Positions 1 through 7,426 of a DNA stretch of 64,000 nt are shown here, piece after piece. A program made the position numbers and the translations under genes. Under the pieces are notes generated by a model. That model did not search any database. It saw only the letters and a list, made by a program, of their open reading frames with translations, and was not told where the DNA came from. The first letter of the stretch is position 1. Every line of letters starts with the position of its first letter. Source of the DNA: Streptomyces fungicidicus (GTDB taxonomy: Bacteria > Actinomycetota > Actinomycetes > Streptomycetales > Streptomycetaceae); contig NZ_CP023407.1 in the NCBI RefSeq assembly GCF_003665435.1, positions 4,761,501 to 4,825,500 on the forward strand, in the 5' to 3' direction.

Positions 1-1
1 C

Positions 2-277
2 GGCTACCTCCGCTTCGTCTGGCAGCTCGCGGCCGGCGTCGCCGTCCTCGGCTACTGCCTGTGGGCCCTGGAGGAGGGCGGCGTGCCGCACACCAGCGTG
101 CTGCCCTGGCGGCAGCTCTCGGTGGTCGCCTTCGTCCTCGCCGTCCTGCGCTACGCCGTCTTCGCCGACCGCGGCACCGCCGGCGAACCCGAGGACGTGG
201 TGCTGGGCGACCGCGCGCTCGCCGTCATCGGCCTGGTGTGGGCGGCGATGTACGCCCTCGCGGTGGTCGACTGGTGA
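2..277 (+). CDS. C-terminal end of a UbiA-family prenyltransferase (decaprenyl-phosphate phosphoribosyltransferase-like), 5' truncated
   Basis: Only the last 91 residues are in the window; the frame is open to the left edge. The visible part has hydrophobic segments and the tail signature GEPEDVVLGDR followed by a last membrane segment. I associate this with 5-phospho-ribosyl-1-pyrophosphate:polyprenyl-phosphate transferases of the UbiA superfamily (Rv3806c type), membrane enzymes that make polyprenyl-phosphoryl pentose donors for wall glycans. Its TGA overlaps the GTG of the next gene (GTGA), so the two are translationally coupled. Family assignment rests on a short stretch and is moderate; the coding call is firm. 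Confidence 0.6.
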   Translation, partial: GYLRFVWQLAAGVAVLGYCLWALEEGGVPHTSVLPWRQLSVVAFVLAVLRYAVFADRGTAGEPEDVVLGDRALAVIGLVWAAMYALAVVDW

Positions 278-711
278 GGCCCGGCCCGGCCGCCCGGCGG
301 CGCGAGCTCCTCGGCTTCGCCACCGCCGGGCTGCTCGCCTACGCCGTCGACCTGGCCGTGTTCACCTGTCTGCGCGGCCCCGCCGGACTCGACCCGCTCA
401 CCGCCAAGGCGCTCTCCTTCGTCGCCGGCTGCACCGTCGCCTACGCGGGCAACGCCCACGGCACCTACCGCGGCTGCCGGGTCCGCGGCCCGCGCCCCTA
501 CGCCCTGTTCTTCGCGGTGAACCTCGCGGGCGCCGCCCTGCAGCTCCTCTGCCTGGCCGTCAGCCACTACGGGCTCGGCCTCACCTCGCAGCGCGCGGAC
601 ACCGTGTCCGGCGCGGTCGTCGGCATGGTGCCGGCCACGGTCGTCAGGTTCTGGGGAACCAGGACATTGGTCTTCCGTGATGCGGGCAGAGTCGGGTCAT
701 GGACTGGCTGA
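274..711 (+). CDS. GtrA-family membrane protein
   Basis: A 145-residue protein starting at the GTG that overlaps the previous stop. The N-terminus RRRELLGFATAGLLAYAVD is the classic first segment of GtrA proteins, followed by three more hydrophobic segments. The end, VRFWGTRTLVFR, matches the family's conserved aromatic/basic tail. GtrA proteins are small four-helix membrane proteins thought to flip or help transfer polyprenyl-linked sugars. Coupling to a polyprenyl-phosphate sugar transferase gene supports a role in handling a lipid-linked pentose or hexose for the envelope. The substrate is unknown. Confidence 0.82.
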   Translation: MRPGPAARRRELLGFATAGLLAYAVDLAVFTCLRGPAGLDPLTAKALSFVAGCTVAYAGNAHGTYRGCRVRGPRPYALFFAVNLAGAALQLLCLAVSHYGLGLTSQRADTVSGAVVGMVPATVVRFWGTRTLVFRDAGRVGSWTG

Positions 712-1616
712 AAAGGCTCCCGGGCGTCGGGCCGTGGATGGCGCGGCTGATGCTGACGCACGCGTGGCGGTCGTACGAGCGCCTGGACCGCGTGCACTGG
801 ACACGGCTGGCCGCCGCGATGACGTTCCGGAGCTTCGTCGCGCTGTTCCCGCTGCTCACCGTGGCCGCCGCGGTAGGCGCCGCGACGCTGAGCCAGGACC
901 AGCAGAACACCCTCCAGAGGAAGATCGCCGACCAGGTGCCGGGCATCTCCGACCAGCTGAACATCGGGGACCTGGTGGAGAACGCCGGCACCATCGGCCT
1001 CATCGCCGGCGCCGTCCTGCTGTTCACCGGCATCAGCTGGGCCGGAGCCATGCGCGAGTGCCTGCGCGCGGTGTGGGAGCTGCCCGACGAGGAGGAGAAC
1101 CCGTTCCTGCGCAAGGGCAAGGACGCGGGCATACTCGTCGGCCTGGGCGGCGCGGTCCTGATCACCCTGGCCGCCTCGACGGTCGCCTCCGCGATGGTCG
1201 GCCGGATCAGCGACGCCATCGGACTGGAGAAGGGCGGCTGGGGCGGGATCGTCCTGCACGTGGCGGCGTTCGCCGTCGCCGTCGGCGCCGACTTCCTGCT
1301 CCTGCTGTACGTCCTCACCCTGCTGCCCGGCGTCGAACCCGCCCGGCGCCGGCTGATCGTCGCCGCGCTCACCGGCGCGATCGGCTTCGAACTGCTCAAG
1401 CTGCTGCTCAGCGGCTATATGCAGGGCGTGGCCGCGAAGAGCATGTACGGCGCGTTCGGCGTCCCGGTGGCCCTGCTGCTGTGGATCAACTTCACCGCGA
1501 AACTCGTCCTGTTCTGCGCCGCCTGGACGGCGACGCAGAGCAGGGAGGAGGAGGCGCCCGGGCTCACGGACGCGGGCGGCGGCGCACCAGGTCCGGCAGC
1601 GGCCAGCGACGGTTGA
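699..1616 (+). CDS. YihY/BrkB-family inner-membrane protein
   Basis: 305 residues, starting at an ATG inside the 3' end of the GtrA gene, so probably cotranslated. The N-terminal MDWLKRLPGVG...RLDRVHWTRLAAAMTFRSFVALFPLL is typical of the YihY/BrkB family (once called RNase BN), and six hydrophobic segments follow up to about residue 290. The family is an integral membrane group of unsettled function; a nuclease role has been withdrawn for E. coli YihY. The last 53 bases overlap the end of the convergent carboxypeptidase gene, so the two transcripts are antisense at their ends. Confidence 0.85.
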   Translation: MDWLKRLPGVGPWMARLMLTHAWRSYERLDRVHWTRLAAAMTFRSFVALFPLLTVAAAVGAATLSQDQQNTLQRKIADQVPGISDQLNIGDLVENAGTIGLIAGAVLLFTGISWAGAMRECLRAVWELPDEEENPFLRKGKDAGILVGLGGAVLITLAASTVASAMVGRISDAIGLEKGGWGGIVLHVAAFAVAVGADFLLLLYVLTLLPGVEPARRRLIVAALTGAIGFELLKLLLSGYMQGVAAKSMYGAFGVPVALLLWINFTAKLVLFCAAWTATQSREEEAPGLTDAGGGAPGPAAASDG

Positions 1617-2868
1617 CCAGGAACGCGCCGCCCGCGAGCAGTGCGACGACCCCGCCGGCGATGCCCAGCGCGACCCCGGCGCCGTCGGCGCCGCCGCCCG
1701 ACGCGGCGCTCGCCACCGGCTTCGCCCCGCCCCCGGCGGCGCCGTCCCCGGAGCCCCCGGCCTCACCGGCGGAGGCGGACGGACCCGGCTGGGCCTCGGC
1801 GGCGCTCCTCGGCGGCACCAGCTCGCCCACCGGCTCGACCTTGCCGGCCGCCTCGAAGCCCCAGTCGAAGAGCTTCGCGGTCTCCTTGTAGACCTCGTTG
1901 CTCTCGTTCGTCCGCGGGTTCATCACGGTGACCAGCAGCACCTTGCCGTCACGTTCGGCGACCCCGGTGAAGGTGGCGCCGGCGTTGGTGGTGTTGCCGT
2001 TCTTCACACCCGCTATGCCCTGGTAGACGGGGACGTCGTAGTCGCCGGCCAGCAGCCGGTTGGTGTTCTGGATCTCGAAGGACCCGCGGACCTTCTTGCC
2101 CTTCTTGTTCTTCTTCGTCTCGCCCGGGAACTTCGCGCTGACCGTCGAGCAGTACTCCCGGAAGTCCTTCTTCTGCATGCCGGACCGCGCGAACAGCGTC
2201 AGGTCGTACGCGGACGACACCTGTTCCGGGGCGTCGTAGCCGTCCGGGCTGACCACGTGTGTGTCGAGGGCCTGGAGCTCCTCGGCGTGCGCGTTCATCT
2301 CGTCGACGGTGTTCTTCACGCCGCCGTTCATCGCCGACAGCACGTGCACCGCGTCGTTGCCGGAGCGAAGGAAGACACCCAGCCACAGGTCGTGGACGGA
2401 GTACGTCTCGTCCTCCTTGATGCCGACCATGCTGGACCCCGAGCCGATCCCGGCCATGTCCGACGGCTCGACCTTGTGCTCCGTGGTCTTGGGCCACTTC
2501 GGCAGCAGCGTGTCGGCGAACAGCATCTTCAGCGTGCTCGCCGGGGCCAGCCGCCAGTGCGCGTTGTGCGCGGCGAGCACGTCGCCGGACTCGGCGTCGG
2601 CGACGATCCAGGACCGGCCCGACAGACCCTTCGGCAGCACCGGCACCCCGCCGGCGAGGTTGACCTGGGTCCCCGGCTGCCCGAGCCGGGCGCCGCCCAC
2701 GGTCGACATCTTCGCCGGGGGAGTGGCCGACGGGCTCGTCGACGGCTTGGGGGCCGCGAGCGCCACGGGTGAGGTCAGCGCGGTGGACAAGAGGACGGCG
2801 GAGGCGACCAACAGCGGGCGCCTGACGGTGTTTTTGGGTGCGGGCACGACCGGAAACGTACATGCCAT
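1564..2868 (-). CDS. Secreted D-alanyl-D-alanine carboxypeptidase (PBP5/DacA-type)
   Basis: 434 residues from the ATG chosen here (MACTFPVV); a GTG a few codons downstream is an alternative. A signal peptide ends near residue 39 (ALAAP). The penicillin-binding S11 core follows: SxxK as S-T-L-K at 111-114, and SxN as S-G-N at 169-171. The third motif, normally KTG, reads K-N-G at 289-291. A low-complexity Ser/Ala/Gly linker leads to one C-terminal membrane segment and a basic tail, the usual anchor. The enzyme trims the terminal D-Ala of peptidoglycan pentapeptides outside the membrane. It faces the YihY gene tail to tail. Confidence 0.88.
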   Translation of the reverse strand: MACTFPVVPAPKNTVRRPLLVASAVLLSTALTSPVALAAPKPSTSPSATPPAKMSTVGGARLGQPGTQVNLAGGVPVLPKGLSGRSWIVADAESGDVLAAHNAHWRLAPASTLKMLFADTLLPKWPKTTEHKVEPSDMAGIGSGSSMVGIKEDETYSVHDLWLGVFLRSGNDAVHVLSAMNGGVKNTVDEMNAHAEELQALDTHVVSPDGYDAPEQVSSAYDLTLFARSGMQKKDFREYCSTVSAKFPGETKKNKKGKKVRGSFEIQNTNRLLAGDYDVPVYQGIAGVKNGNTTNAGATFTGVAERDGKVLLVTVMNPRTNESNEVYKETAKLFDWGFEAAGKVEPVGELVPPRSAAEAQPGPSASAGEAGGSGDGAAGGGAKPVASAASGGGADGAGVALGIAGGVVALLAGGAFLVNRRWPLPDLVRRRPRP

Positions 2869-3019
2869 GTCCGTCGAAGTCCCGGGCAGGCCCCCACCCC
2901 GGGCAGGGATTCGGACAGGTCCCGGTGATACTGGAGCCATGCCGTGCTCCTCCGGGGGACGACCCCCGGACCCCCGGCCCGTCCCGGGAGCCCGGTGCTG
3001 CGACGAAAGGTCTGTTCCG

Positions 3020-3268
3020 GTGAAACTCAGCCGTCCTGTCTCCTGGTTCCTGCTCGCTTTCGGGGTGTGGAGCTGGGTCATCTGGATCACTTTCGTCAAG
3101 AGCCTGGTCAAGGACGGCAGCGGACTCGCGTTCGAGGACGGGCACCCGACGGCCTACTTCTTCGTTCACCTGACGCTCGCCGTCGTCTCCTTCGTATTGG
3201 GGACGGTCATCGGGGGCATCGGGTTGCGCGGTCTTCGCGCACTGAGCCGGACGTCACGGACGTCGTAA
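3020..3268 (+). CDS. SCO4848-family small membrane protein
   Basis: 82 residues from a GTG preceded by GAAAGG at a good distance; the open frame extends far upstream but only this part reads as protein. Two membrane segments are visible (about residues 6-26 and 45-68), separated by a short polar loop with KSLVKDG. The shape matches the small two-helix actinobacterial protein I know as the SCO4848 family; its function is undescribed. The metallophosphoesterase gene begins 24 bases downstream on the same strand, so the two probably form an operon. Confidence 0.72.
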   Translation: MKLSRPVSWFLLAFGVWSWVIWITFVKSLVKDGSGLAFEDGHPTAYFFVHLTLAVVSFVLGTVIGGIGLRGLRALSRTSRTS

Positions 3269-3292
3269 CGGGAAGCAGGGGAACTCCGCCTC

Positions 3293-4636
3293 GTGGCCAT
3301 CGTCTTCTTCGTACTCATCGCACTGCTGGTCCTGGCCGTCCTGGTGACGGGCAACTGGTACGTGTGGAGGCGTCTGTTCAGGGACACCACGCAGGGTCCG
3401 GGCGCGGTGCGCCGCGCGGGCGCGGTGGTCGTCGCCGGAGGGTGGGCGCTGACCGTCGGGGCTCTCGTGGCGGAGCGCTCCGGGGCGCCCTTCTGGCTCC
3501 AGCAGGTGCTGGCCTGGCCCGGGTTCCTGTGGCTGGCCCTGGCGCTGTACCTGCTGCTGGCGGTGCTCGCGGGTGAGCTGGTGCGGCCGGTGCTGCGCCG
3601 GATCCTCGAACGGCGGGACCGGGCGGCGGCGGACACGGCGGTGGTCGTTACGACGGCCCCGGAGCCGATAGCGGCCGGGCAGGGGGCCGGGCGGGGCCCG
3701 AGCGGGGCGACGGCGGTCGGGTCGGCCGAGACGGCCGGGACGGCCGGGACGGCCGGTCAGGAGCCGGCCGACGGCGCCGGCGCGTCCGGGCCGCCGTCGG
3801 CGCTCGCCGTTCCCTCCCGCCGGCTGTTCGTCTCCCGCGTGGTCGGCGGTGCCGCGGCGGCGGCGGCCGTGGGGACCGTGGGCTACGGGACGTACGGGGT
3901 GCTGCGCGGGCCGCGGGTGAAGCGGGTCACCGTGCCGCTCGCCAAGCTGCCCCGCGCGGCGCACGGCTACCGGATCGCCGTGGTCAGCGACATCCACCTC
4001 GGTCCGGTGCTCGGGCGGGGCTTCGCGCAGAAGGTCGTCGACACGATCAACTCGACCCAGCCGGACCTGATCGCGGTCGTGGGGGACCTGGTGGACGGGA
4101 GCGTGAAGGACCTCGGGCCGGCCGCGGCGCCGCTGGCGCAGCTGAGGGCACGTCACGGGTCCTTCTTCGTCACCGGCAACCACGAGTACTTCTCCGGTGC
4201 CGAGCAGTGGGTGGACGAGGTACGGCGGCTCGGCATCGACCCGCTGGAGAACGCCCGCACGGAACTGCCGCACTTCGATCTGGCCGGGGTCAACGACGTG
4301 GCCGGCGAGAGCGAGGGCCAGGGCCCGGACTTCGCGAAGGCGCTCGGCGACCGGGACCGGGCGCGGGCGTGCGTCCTCCTCGCCCACCAGCCGGTGCAGA
4401 TCCACGACGCCGTCGACCACGGCGTCGACCTCCAGCTCTCCGGCCACACCCACGGCGGCCAGCTCTTCCCCGGCAACCTCGTCGCCGGCCTCGCCAACCC
4501 CACCCTCGAGGGCCTGGACCGCTACGGCGACACACAGCTGTACGTCAGCCGGGGCGCGGGGGCGTGGGGGCCACCCACCAGGGTGGGCGCCCCGTCGGAC
4601 ATCACAGTGATCGAACTCGCCGCCCGCGAGGCATGA
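3293..4636 (+). CDS. Membrane-anchored metallophosphoesterase
   Basis: 447 residues, GTG start after AGGGGA. Three or four membrane segments occupy roughly residues 1-95, followed by an Ala/Gly-rich linker (to about 175) and a twin-arginine-like RRLFVSRVVGGAAAAA segment near 180. The calcineurin-like core has all metal-binding blocks: VVSDIHLG, GDLVDG, GNHEYFS and the terminal LSGHTHGGQ. This is the YkuE/YaeI-like subgroup, which I know as outer-leaflet or periplasmic phosphoesterases, some acting on lipid headgroups. The substrate here is not known. Convergent to nothing; the TetR gene ends about 110 bases downstream on the other strand. Confidence 0.87.
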   Translation: MAIVFFVLIALLVLAVLVTGNWYVWRRLFRDTTQGPGAVRRAGAVVVAGGWALTVGALVAERSGAPFWLQQVLAWPGFLWLALALYLLLAVLAGELVRPVLRRILERRDRAAADTAVVVTTAPEPIAAGQGAGRGPSGATAVGSAETAGTAGTAGQEPADGAGASGPPSALAVPSRRLFVSRVVGGAAAAAAVGTVGYGTYGVLRGPRVKRVTVPLAKLPRAAHGYRIAVVSDIHLGPVLGRGFAQKVVDTINSTQPDLIAVVGDLVDGSVKDLGPAAAPLAQLRARHGSFFVTGNHEYFSGAEQWVDEVRRLGIDPLENARTELPHFDLAGVNDVAGESEGQGPDFAKALGDRDRARACVLLAHQPVQIHDAVDHGVDLQLSGHTHGGQLFPGNLVAGLANPTLEGLDRYGDTQLYVSRGAGAWGPPTRVGAPSDITVIELAAREA

Positions 4637-4744
4637 CGGCGGCCCCCGCGGAGTGACCCGGCCTCGTGCCGTGTGGCTGGACGTGGGGTTGCCGGGGGCG
4701 GCTCCGGGACGGGTCGACCCGCCGTCGGGGCGGGGTGGACGCCG

Positions 4745-5512
4745 TCAGCTGACGGAGCCGGGGCGTCCGTCGTCGGCGGGCGCCCCCTTCTTCGCCGGGT
4801 CGGGCAGCGCCTTCGTCATGCCCGGCAGGAACTCCGTGAACAGTTCGTGCACCTCCCGCACCAGCGGCCGCAGCACCCGGAAGCGGGCCAGGGCGATGCC
4901 CCGCGCGGTGAGCCGGGCGCCGCGCTCGGCGAGCCGGTAGCTGCGCTCCCGGCCCTCGGTGCGGTCGAAGATCCAGTACAGGACGAGCCCCATCTGGGAC
5001 AGCCACATCAGCTCGGGCAGCACCTCCCGCAGCTCCTCCGGCACCTTGGTCCTGGTGCCGGCGAGCACCGCGCGGTGGACGCTGATCGCCTCCGCCCGCG
5101 CGTGCTCCGACTCCGGGGAGAAGGGGCTGAGCGGGCTGTCCGGGTCGGCGGCGTTCTTGAAGAACTGCACCGCGAACTCGTGGTACGGCGTGGCGATGTC
5201 CAGCCACGCCTTCAGCACGCCGGCGAGCCGGGCCTCCAGATCGGTCTCCCTGGCCAGGACCTCCCGGGCCGCCACCTGGTGCTCGGCGGCGATCCGGTCG
5301 TAGAAGCCCTGGATCAGGTGTTCCTTGCCCTCGAAGTAGTAGTACGCGTTGCCGACGGAGACCCCGGCCTCCTGGGCGATGGCCCGCATCGTCGTCTTGT
5401 CGTACCCCCGCTCCTGGAACAGCCGCATGGCCGTCTCGAGGATCAGGGCGCGGGTCTGCTCGGACTTGCTGGGAGTGGCGCCGTCGCCGGGGCCGTCGTT
5501 CTTCGCGGGCAC
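4745..5512 (-). CDS. TetR-family transcriptional regulator
   Basis: 255 residues from a GTG. The helix-turn-helix is at about residues 15-60: ALILETAMRLFQERGYDKT, then AIAQEAGVSVGNAYYYFEGKE, a textbook TetR motif. The long C-terminal part (about 190 residues) should hold the ligand pocket and dimer interface; its YHEFAVQFFKNAADP stretch resembles regulators of lipid or membrane genes, but I cannot name a ligand. It is the third gene of a run (membrane protein, DCC protein, TetR; 32-base gap before it). The two perfect TTGAAC...GTTCAA palindromes at the operon promoter are the obvious candidate operators, implying autoregulation. Confidence 0.88.
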   Translation of the reverse strand: MPAKNDGPGDGATPSKSEQTRALILETAMRLFQERGYDKTTMRAIAQEAGVSVGNAYYYFEGKEHLIQGFYDRIAAEHQVAAREVLARETDLEARLAGVLKAWLDIATPYHEFAVQFFKNAADPDSPLSPFSPESEHARAEAISVHRAVLAGTRTKVPEELREVLPELMWLSQMGLVLYWIFDRTEGRERSYRLAERGARLTARGIALARFRVLRPLVREVHELFTEFLPGMTKALPDPAKKGAPADDGRPGSVS

Positions 5513-5544
5513 GGAAACAGAGCCTAACGCCAGGGACGGGCGGG

Positions 5545-6048
5545 CTAAGGGGCGGTGCAGGTGCCGGAAACGCAGCCCGGCGAGGCGTAGCTCCAGCCCT
5601 CGCGCGGATCGTACGTCCAGCCGTCGCCCCTGCGGTACACGCCGCCGCCCCACCCGGACACCGCCCCGCGCCACTTGGCGGCGGCCAGCACCGCGCCCTT
5701 GGCGAGCCGGGCGCCGGCCGGGGTGCTCAGCCGGTGGGCCAGCGCCCGGTGCTCCCGCAGCGCCCAGAGGGTGACGATCCAGGCGTGGGCGCCCCGGTAC
5801 ACCTGCCCGCCGTCGCCCACGACGGTGATCTCCTCCAGGGTGGACCCGTGATCGAGGCCGGGGAAACGGGCCCGCGCCGCCTCCGACGCCGCCGGGACCA
5901 GCTCCAGGGGCACCAGCTGCCGCTGGCGCACCAGCCAGTCCCGTACGAAGGCGCACAGGGAGCACTCGGCGTCGTACAGCACGGTGAGCCGGCGGACCGG
6001 GACGCGCGGGGCGCCCCGGTCCTCGCGTGTGGCCGTCACGCCGCTCAC
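5545..6048 (-). CDS. DCC-family thiol-disulfide oxidoreductase (DUF393)
   Basis: 167 residues; the GTG overlaps the upstream gene's stop (GTGA). The N-terminal LTVLYDAECSLCAFVRDWL carries the D-x-x-C-x-x-C pattern that defines the DCC group, a thioredoxin-fold-like set of predicted thiol-disulfide proteins. The rest (FPGLDHGSTLEEI, GAHAWIVTLWAL) follows the family. The C-terminal 30 residues hold two more cysteines (GCVSGTC). Tight coupling to a small membrane protein and a TetR gene suggests a redox or membrane-stress function, but that is inference. Confidence 0.8.
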   Translation of the reverse strand: MSGVTATREDRGAPRVPVRRLTVLYDAECSLCAFVRDWLVRQRQLVPLELVPAASEAARARFPGLDHGSTLEEITVVGDGGQVYRGAHAWIVTLWALREHRALAHRLSTPAGARLAKGAVLAAAKWRGAVSGWGGGVYRRGDGWTYDPREGWSYASPGCVSGTCTAP

Positions 6049-6452
6049 GCCCCGGCCGAGGGGGCGACCCACTCCTGCGGCGCGACCGGCGGGAGCTGCT
6101 CCCGCTCCATGACCCCGCGCCGCCGGAACCGGTTGAGCACGTACACGTTGGCCAGGTGCATCACGCCCAGCACCAGCAGCACCACGCCGAGCTTGGTCGA
6201 CAGGGCCTCGAAGATGCCGCGGGTGTCGGCGATCGTGTCGTCGCCGCTCAGATACAGCGCGACGAAGCCGAGGTTGACGAGGTAGAAGCCCACCACCAGG
6301 AGGTGGTTGACGGCGTCGGCGAGCTTCTCGTTCCCGTGCAGCACGTCGGCGAGGAAGACCCGCCCGTTGCTGCTGAGCGTGCGGGCCACCCAGACGGTCA
6401 GCCCCAGGCTGACGACCAGGTAGATGACGTAGGCGATGACGGTGCGGTCCAT
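6045..6452 (-). CDS. Small four-helix membrane protein, function unknown
   Basis: 135 residues from an ATG preceded by AAGGGGTGGGG, a strong ribosome site that decides this start; an upstream in-frame TTG inside the operator is less likely. Hydrophobic segments lie at about 3-23, 45-70 and 88-112, with a short fourth stretch, and the soluble tail ends VAPQEWVAPSAGA. I recognise no named domain. It is the first gene of the TetR-controlled operon and is translationally coupled to the DCC protein, so the two probably act together in the membrane. Confidence 0.78.
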   Translation of the reverse strand: MDRTVIAYVIYLVVSLGLTVWVARTLSSNGRVFLADVLHGNEKLADAVNHLLVVGFYLVNLGFVALYLSGDDTIADTRGIFEALSTKLGVVLLVLGVMHLANVYVLNRFRRRGVMEREQLPPVAPQEWVAPSAGA

Positions 6453-6465
6453 GCCCCACCCCTTC

Positions 6466-6479
6466 TTGAACGCGTTCAA
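6466..6479. promoter_or_regulatory. Perfect 14-bp palindrome, probable TetR operator (downstream copy)
   Basis: TTGAACGCGTTCAA, self-complementary over all 14 bases, sits between the predicted transcription start and the ATG of the small membrane protein gene. It shares both half-sites (TTGAAC/GTTCAA) with a second palindrome 46 bases upstream. The only nearby regulator is the TetR protein encoded in the same operon. Confidence 0.7.
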
Positions 6480-6495
6480 AACGCTGACGTGAGAG

Positions 6496-6525
6496 ACTCT
6501 AGACCCTTCTTTTGAACATGTTCAA
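6496..6525 (-). promoter_or_regulatory. Promoter of the membrane protein-DCC-TetR operon with second operator
   Basis: On the minus strand TTGAAC (-35), an 18-base spacer and TAGAGT (-10) make a good housekeeping-sigma promoter. The -35 hexamer is half of the perfect palindrome TTGAACATGTTCAA (6512-6525), so a protein bound there would block polymerase. The two palindromes have centres 46 bases apart. Confidence 0.65.
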
Positions 6526-6593
6526 CCCGCTTGGGGGTGGGCCGCGTCACGGCCGTCCCGGCCGCGTTCACCCGGAGGTGGGGCTCATGCCGG

Positions 6594-6624
6594 AGGGCCC
6601 CGTCTCCGGTGGAGACGGGGCCCT
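6594..6624 (-). terminator. Terminator of the sdh operon
   Basis: AGGGCCCCGTCTCC and its exact reverse complement flank a three-base loop: a perfect 14-bp stem 23 bases past the sdhB stop. No U-tract follows, as is usual in Streptomyces. It separates the sdh transcript from the TetR operon promoter. Confidence 0.85.
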
Positions 6625-6646
6625 CCTGGACCTACGGCGGGGTACC

Positions 6647-7426
6647 TCAGTAGCGGCGCGTGATCAGCGCACGCTTCACCTCGGCGATCGCCTTCGTGAC
6701 CTCGATGCCGCGCGGGCAGGCGTCCGTGCAGTTGAAGGTCGTGCGGCAGCGCCACACTCCGTCGCGGTCGTTGAGGATCTCCAGGCGCTGCTCGCCGGCC
6801 TCGTCGCGCGAGTCGAAGATGAAGCGGTGCGCGTTGACGATCGCGGCCGGGCCGAAGTACTGCCCGTCGTTCCAGAACACCGGGCACGAGGACGTGCACG
6901 CGGCGCACAGGATGCACTTGGTCGTGTCGTCGAAGCGCGCGCGGTCCTCGGCGGACTGCAGCCGCTCACGCGTCGGCTCGTTGGTCTCCTTCGTGATCAG
7001 GAAGGGCATCACGTCCCGGTACGCCTGGAAGAACGGCTCCATGTCCACGACCAGGTCCTTCAGGACCGTCAGGCCCTTGATGGCCTCGACCGTGATCGGC
7101 TTCTCGGGGTTGATGTCCTTGATCAGCGTCTTGCAGGCCAGACGGTTCTTGCCGTTGATCCGCATGGCGTCGGAGCCGCAGATGCCGTGGGCGCAGGAAC
7201 GGCGGAAGGTCAGCGTGCCGTCCAGATCCCACTTGATCTTGTGCAGCGCGTCGAGGACGCGCTCCTTCGGGTCGATCTCCAGCTGGAAGTCTTCCCAGAC
7301 CGCGTCGGCGGAGACCTCCGGGTTGAACCGGCGGATCCGCATGGTGACGGTGATGTAGGGGGAGTCGGCGAAACCGGGCTCGGGGGAACCGGCCGCGTCC
7401 GCCTTGTCCAGAACAGGGGTAGCCAT
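6647..7426 (-). CDS. sdhB: Succinate dehydrogenase iron-sulfur subunit
   Basis: 259 residues, a normal length. The cysteine clusters are all present: SCAHGICGSDA with the later LAC for the [2Fe-2S] centre (about 70-92), CILCAACTSSCP for the [4Fe-4S] centre (about 170) and CRTTFNCTDACPRG for the [3Fe-4S] centre (about 227). It carries electrons from the flavin of SdhA to quinone in complex II. The start ATG shares one base with the sdhA stop (TGATG), so translation is coupled. It is the last gene of the operon and is followed by a strong hairpin. Confidence 0.96.
   Translation of the reverse strand: MATPVLDKADAAGSPEPGFADSPYITVTMRIRRFNPEVSADAVWEDFQLEIDPKERVLDALHKIKWDLDGTLTFRRSCAHGICGSDAMRINGKNRLACKTLIKDINPEKPITVEAIKGLTVLKDLVVDMEPFFQAYRDVMPFLITKETNEPTRERLQSAEDRARFDDTTKCILCAACTSSCPVFWNDGQYFGPAAIVNAHRFIFDSRDEAGEQRLEILNDRDGVWRCRTTFNCTDACPRGIEVTKAIAEVKRALITRRY

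Noticed and set aside
2869..3019. Divergent promoter between the carboxypeptidase and the SCO4848-type gene (GATACT near 2928).
   Set aside because: A -35 box at the right spacing could not be found, so I did not list it.
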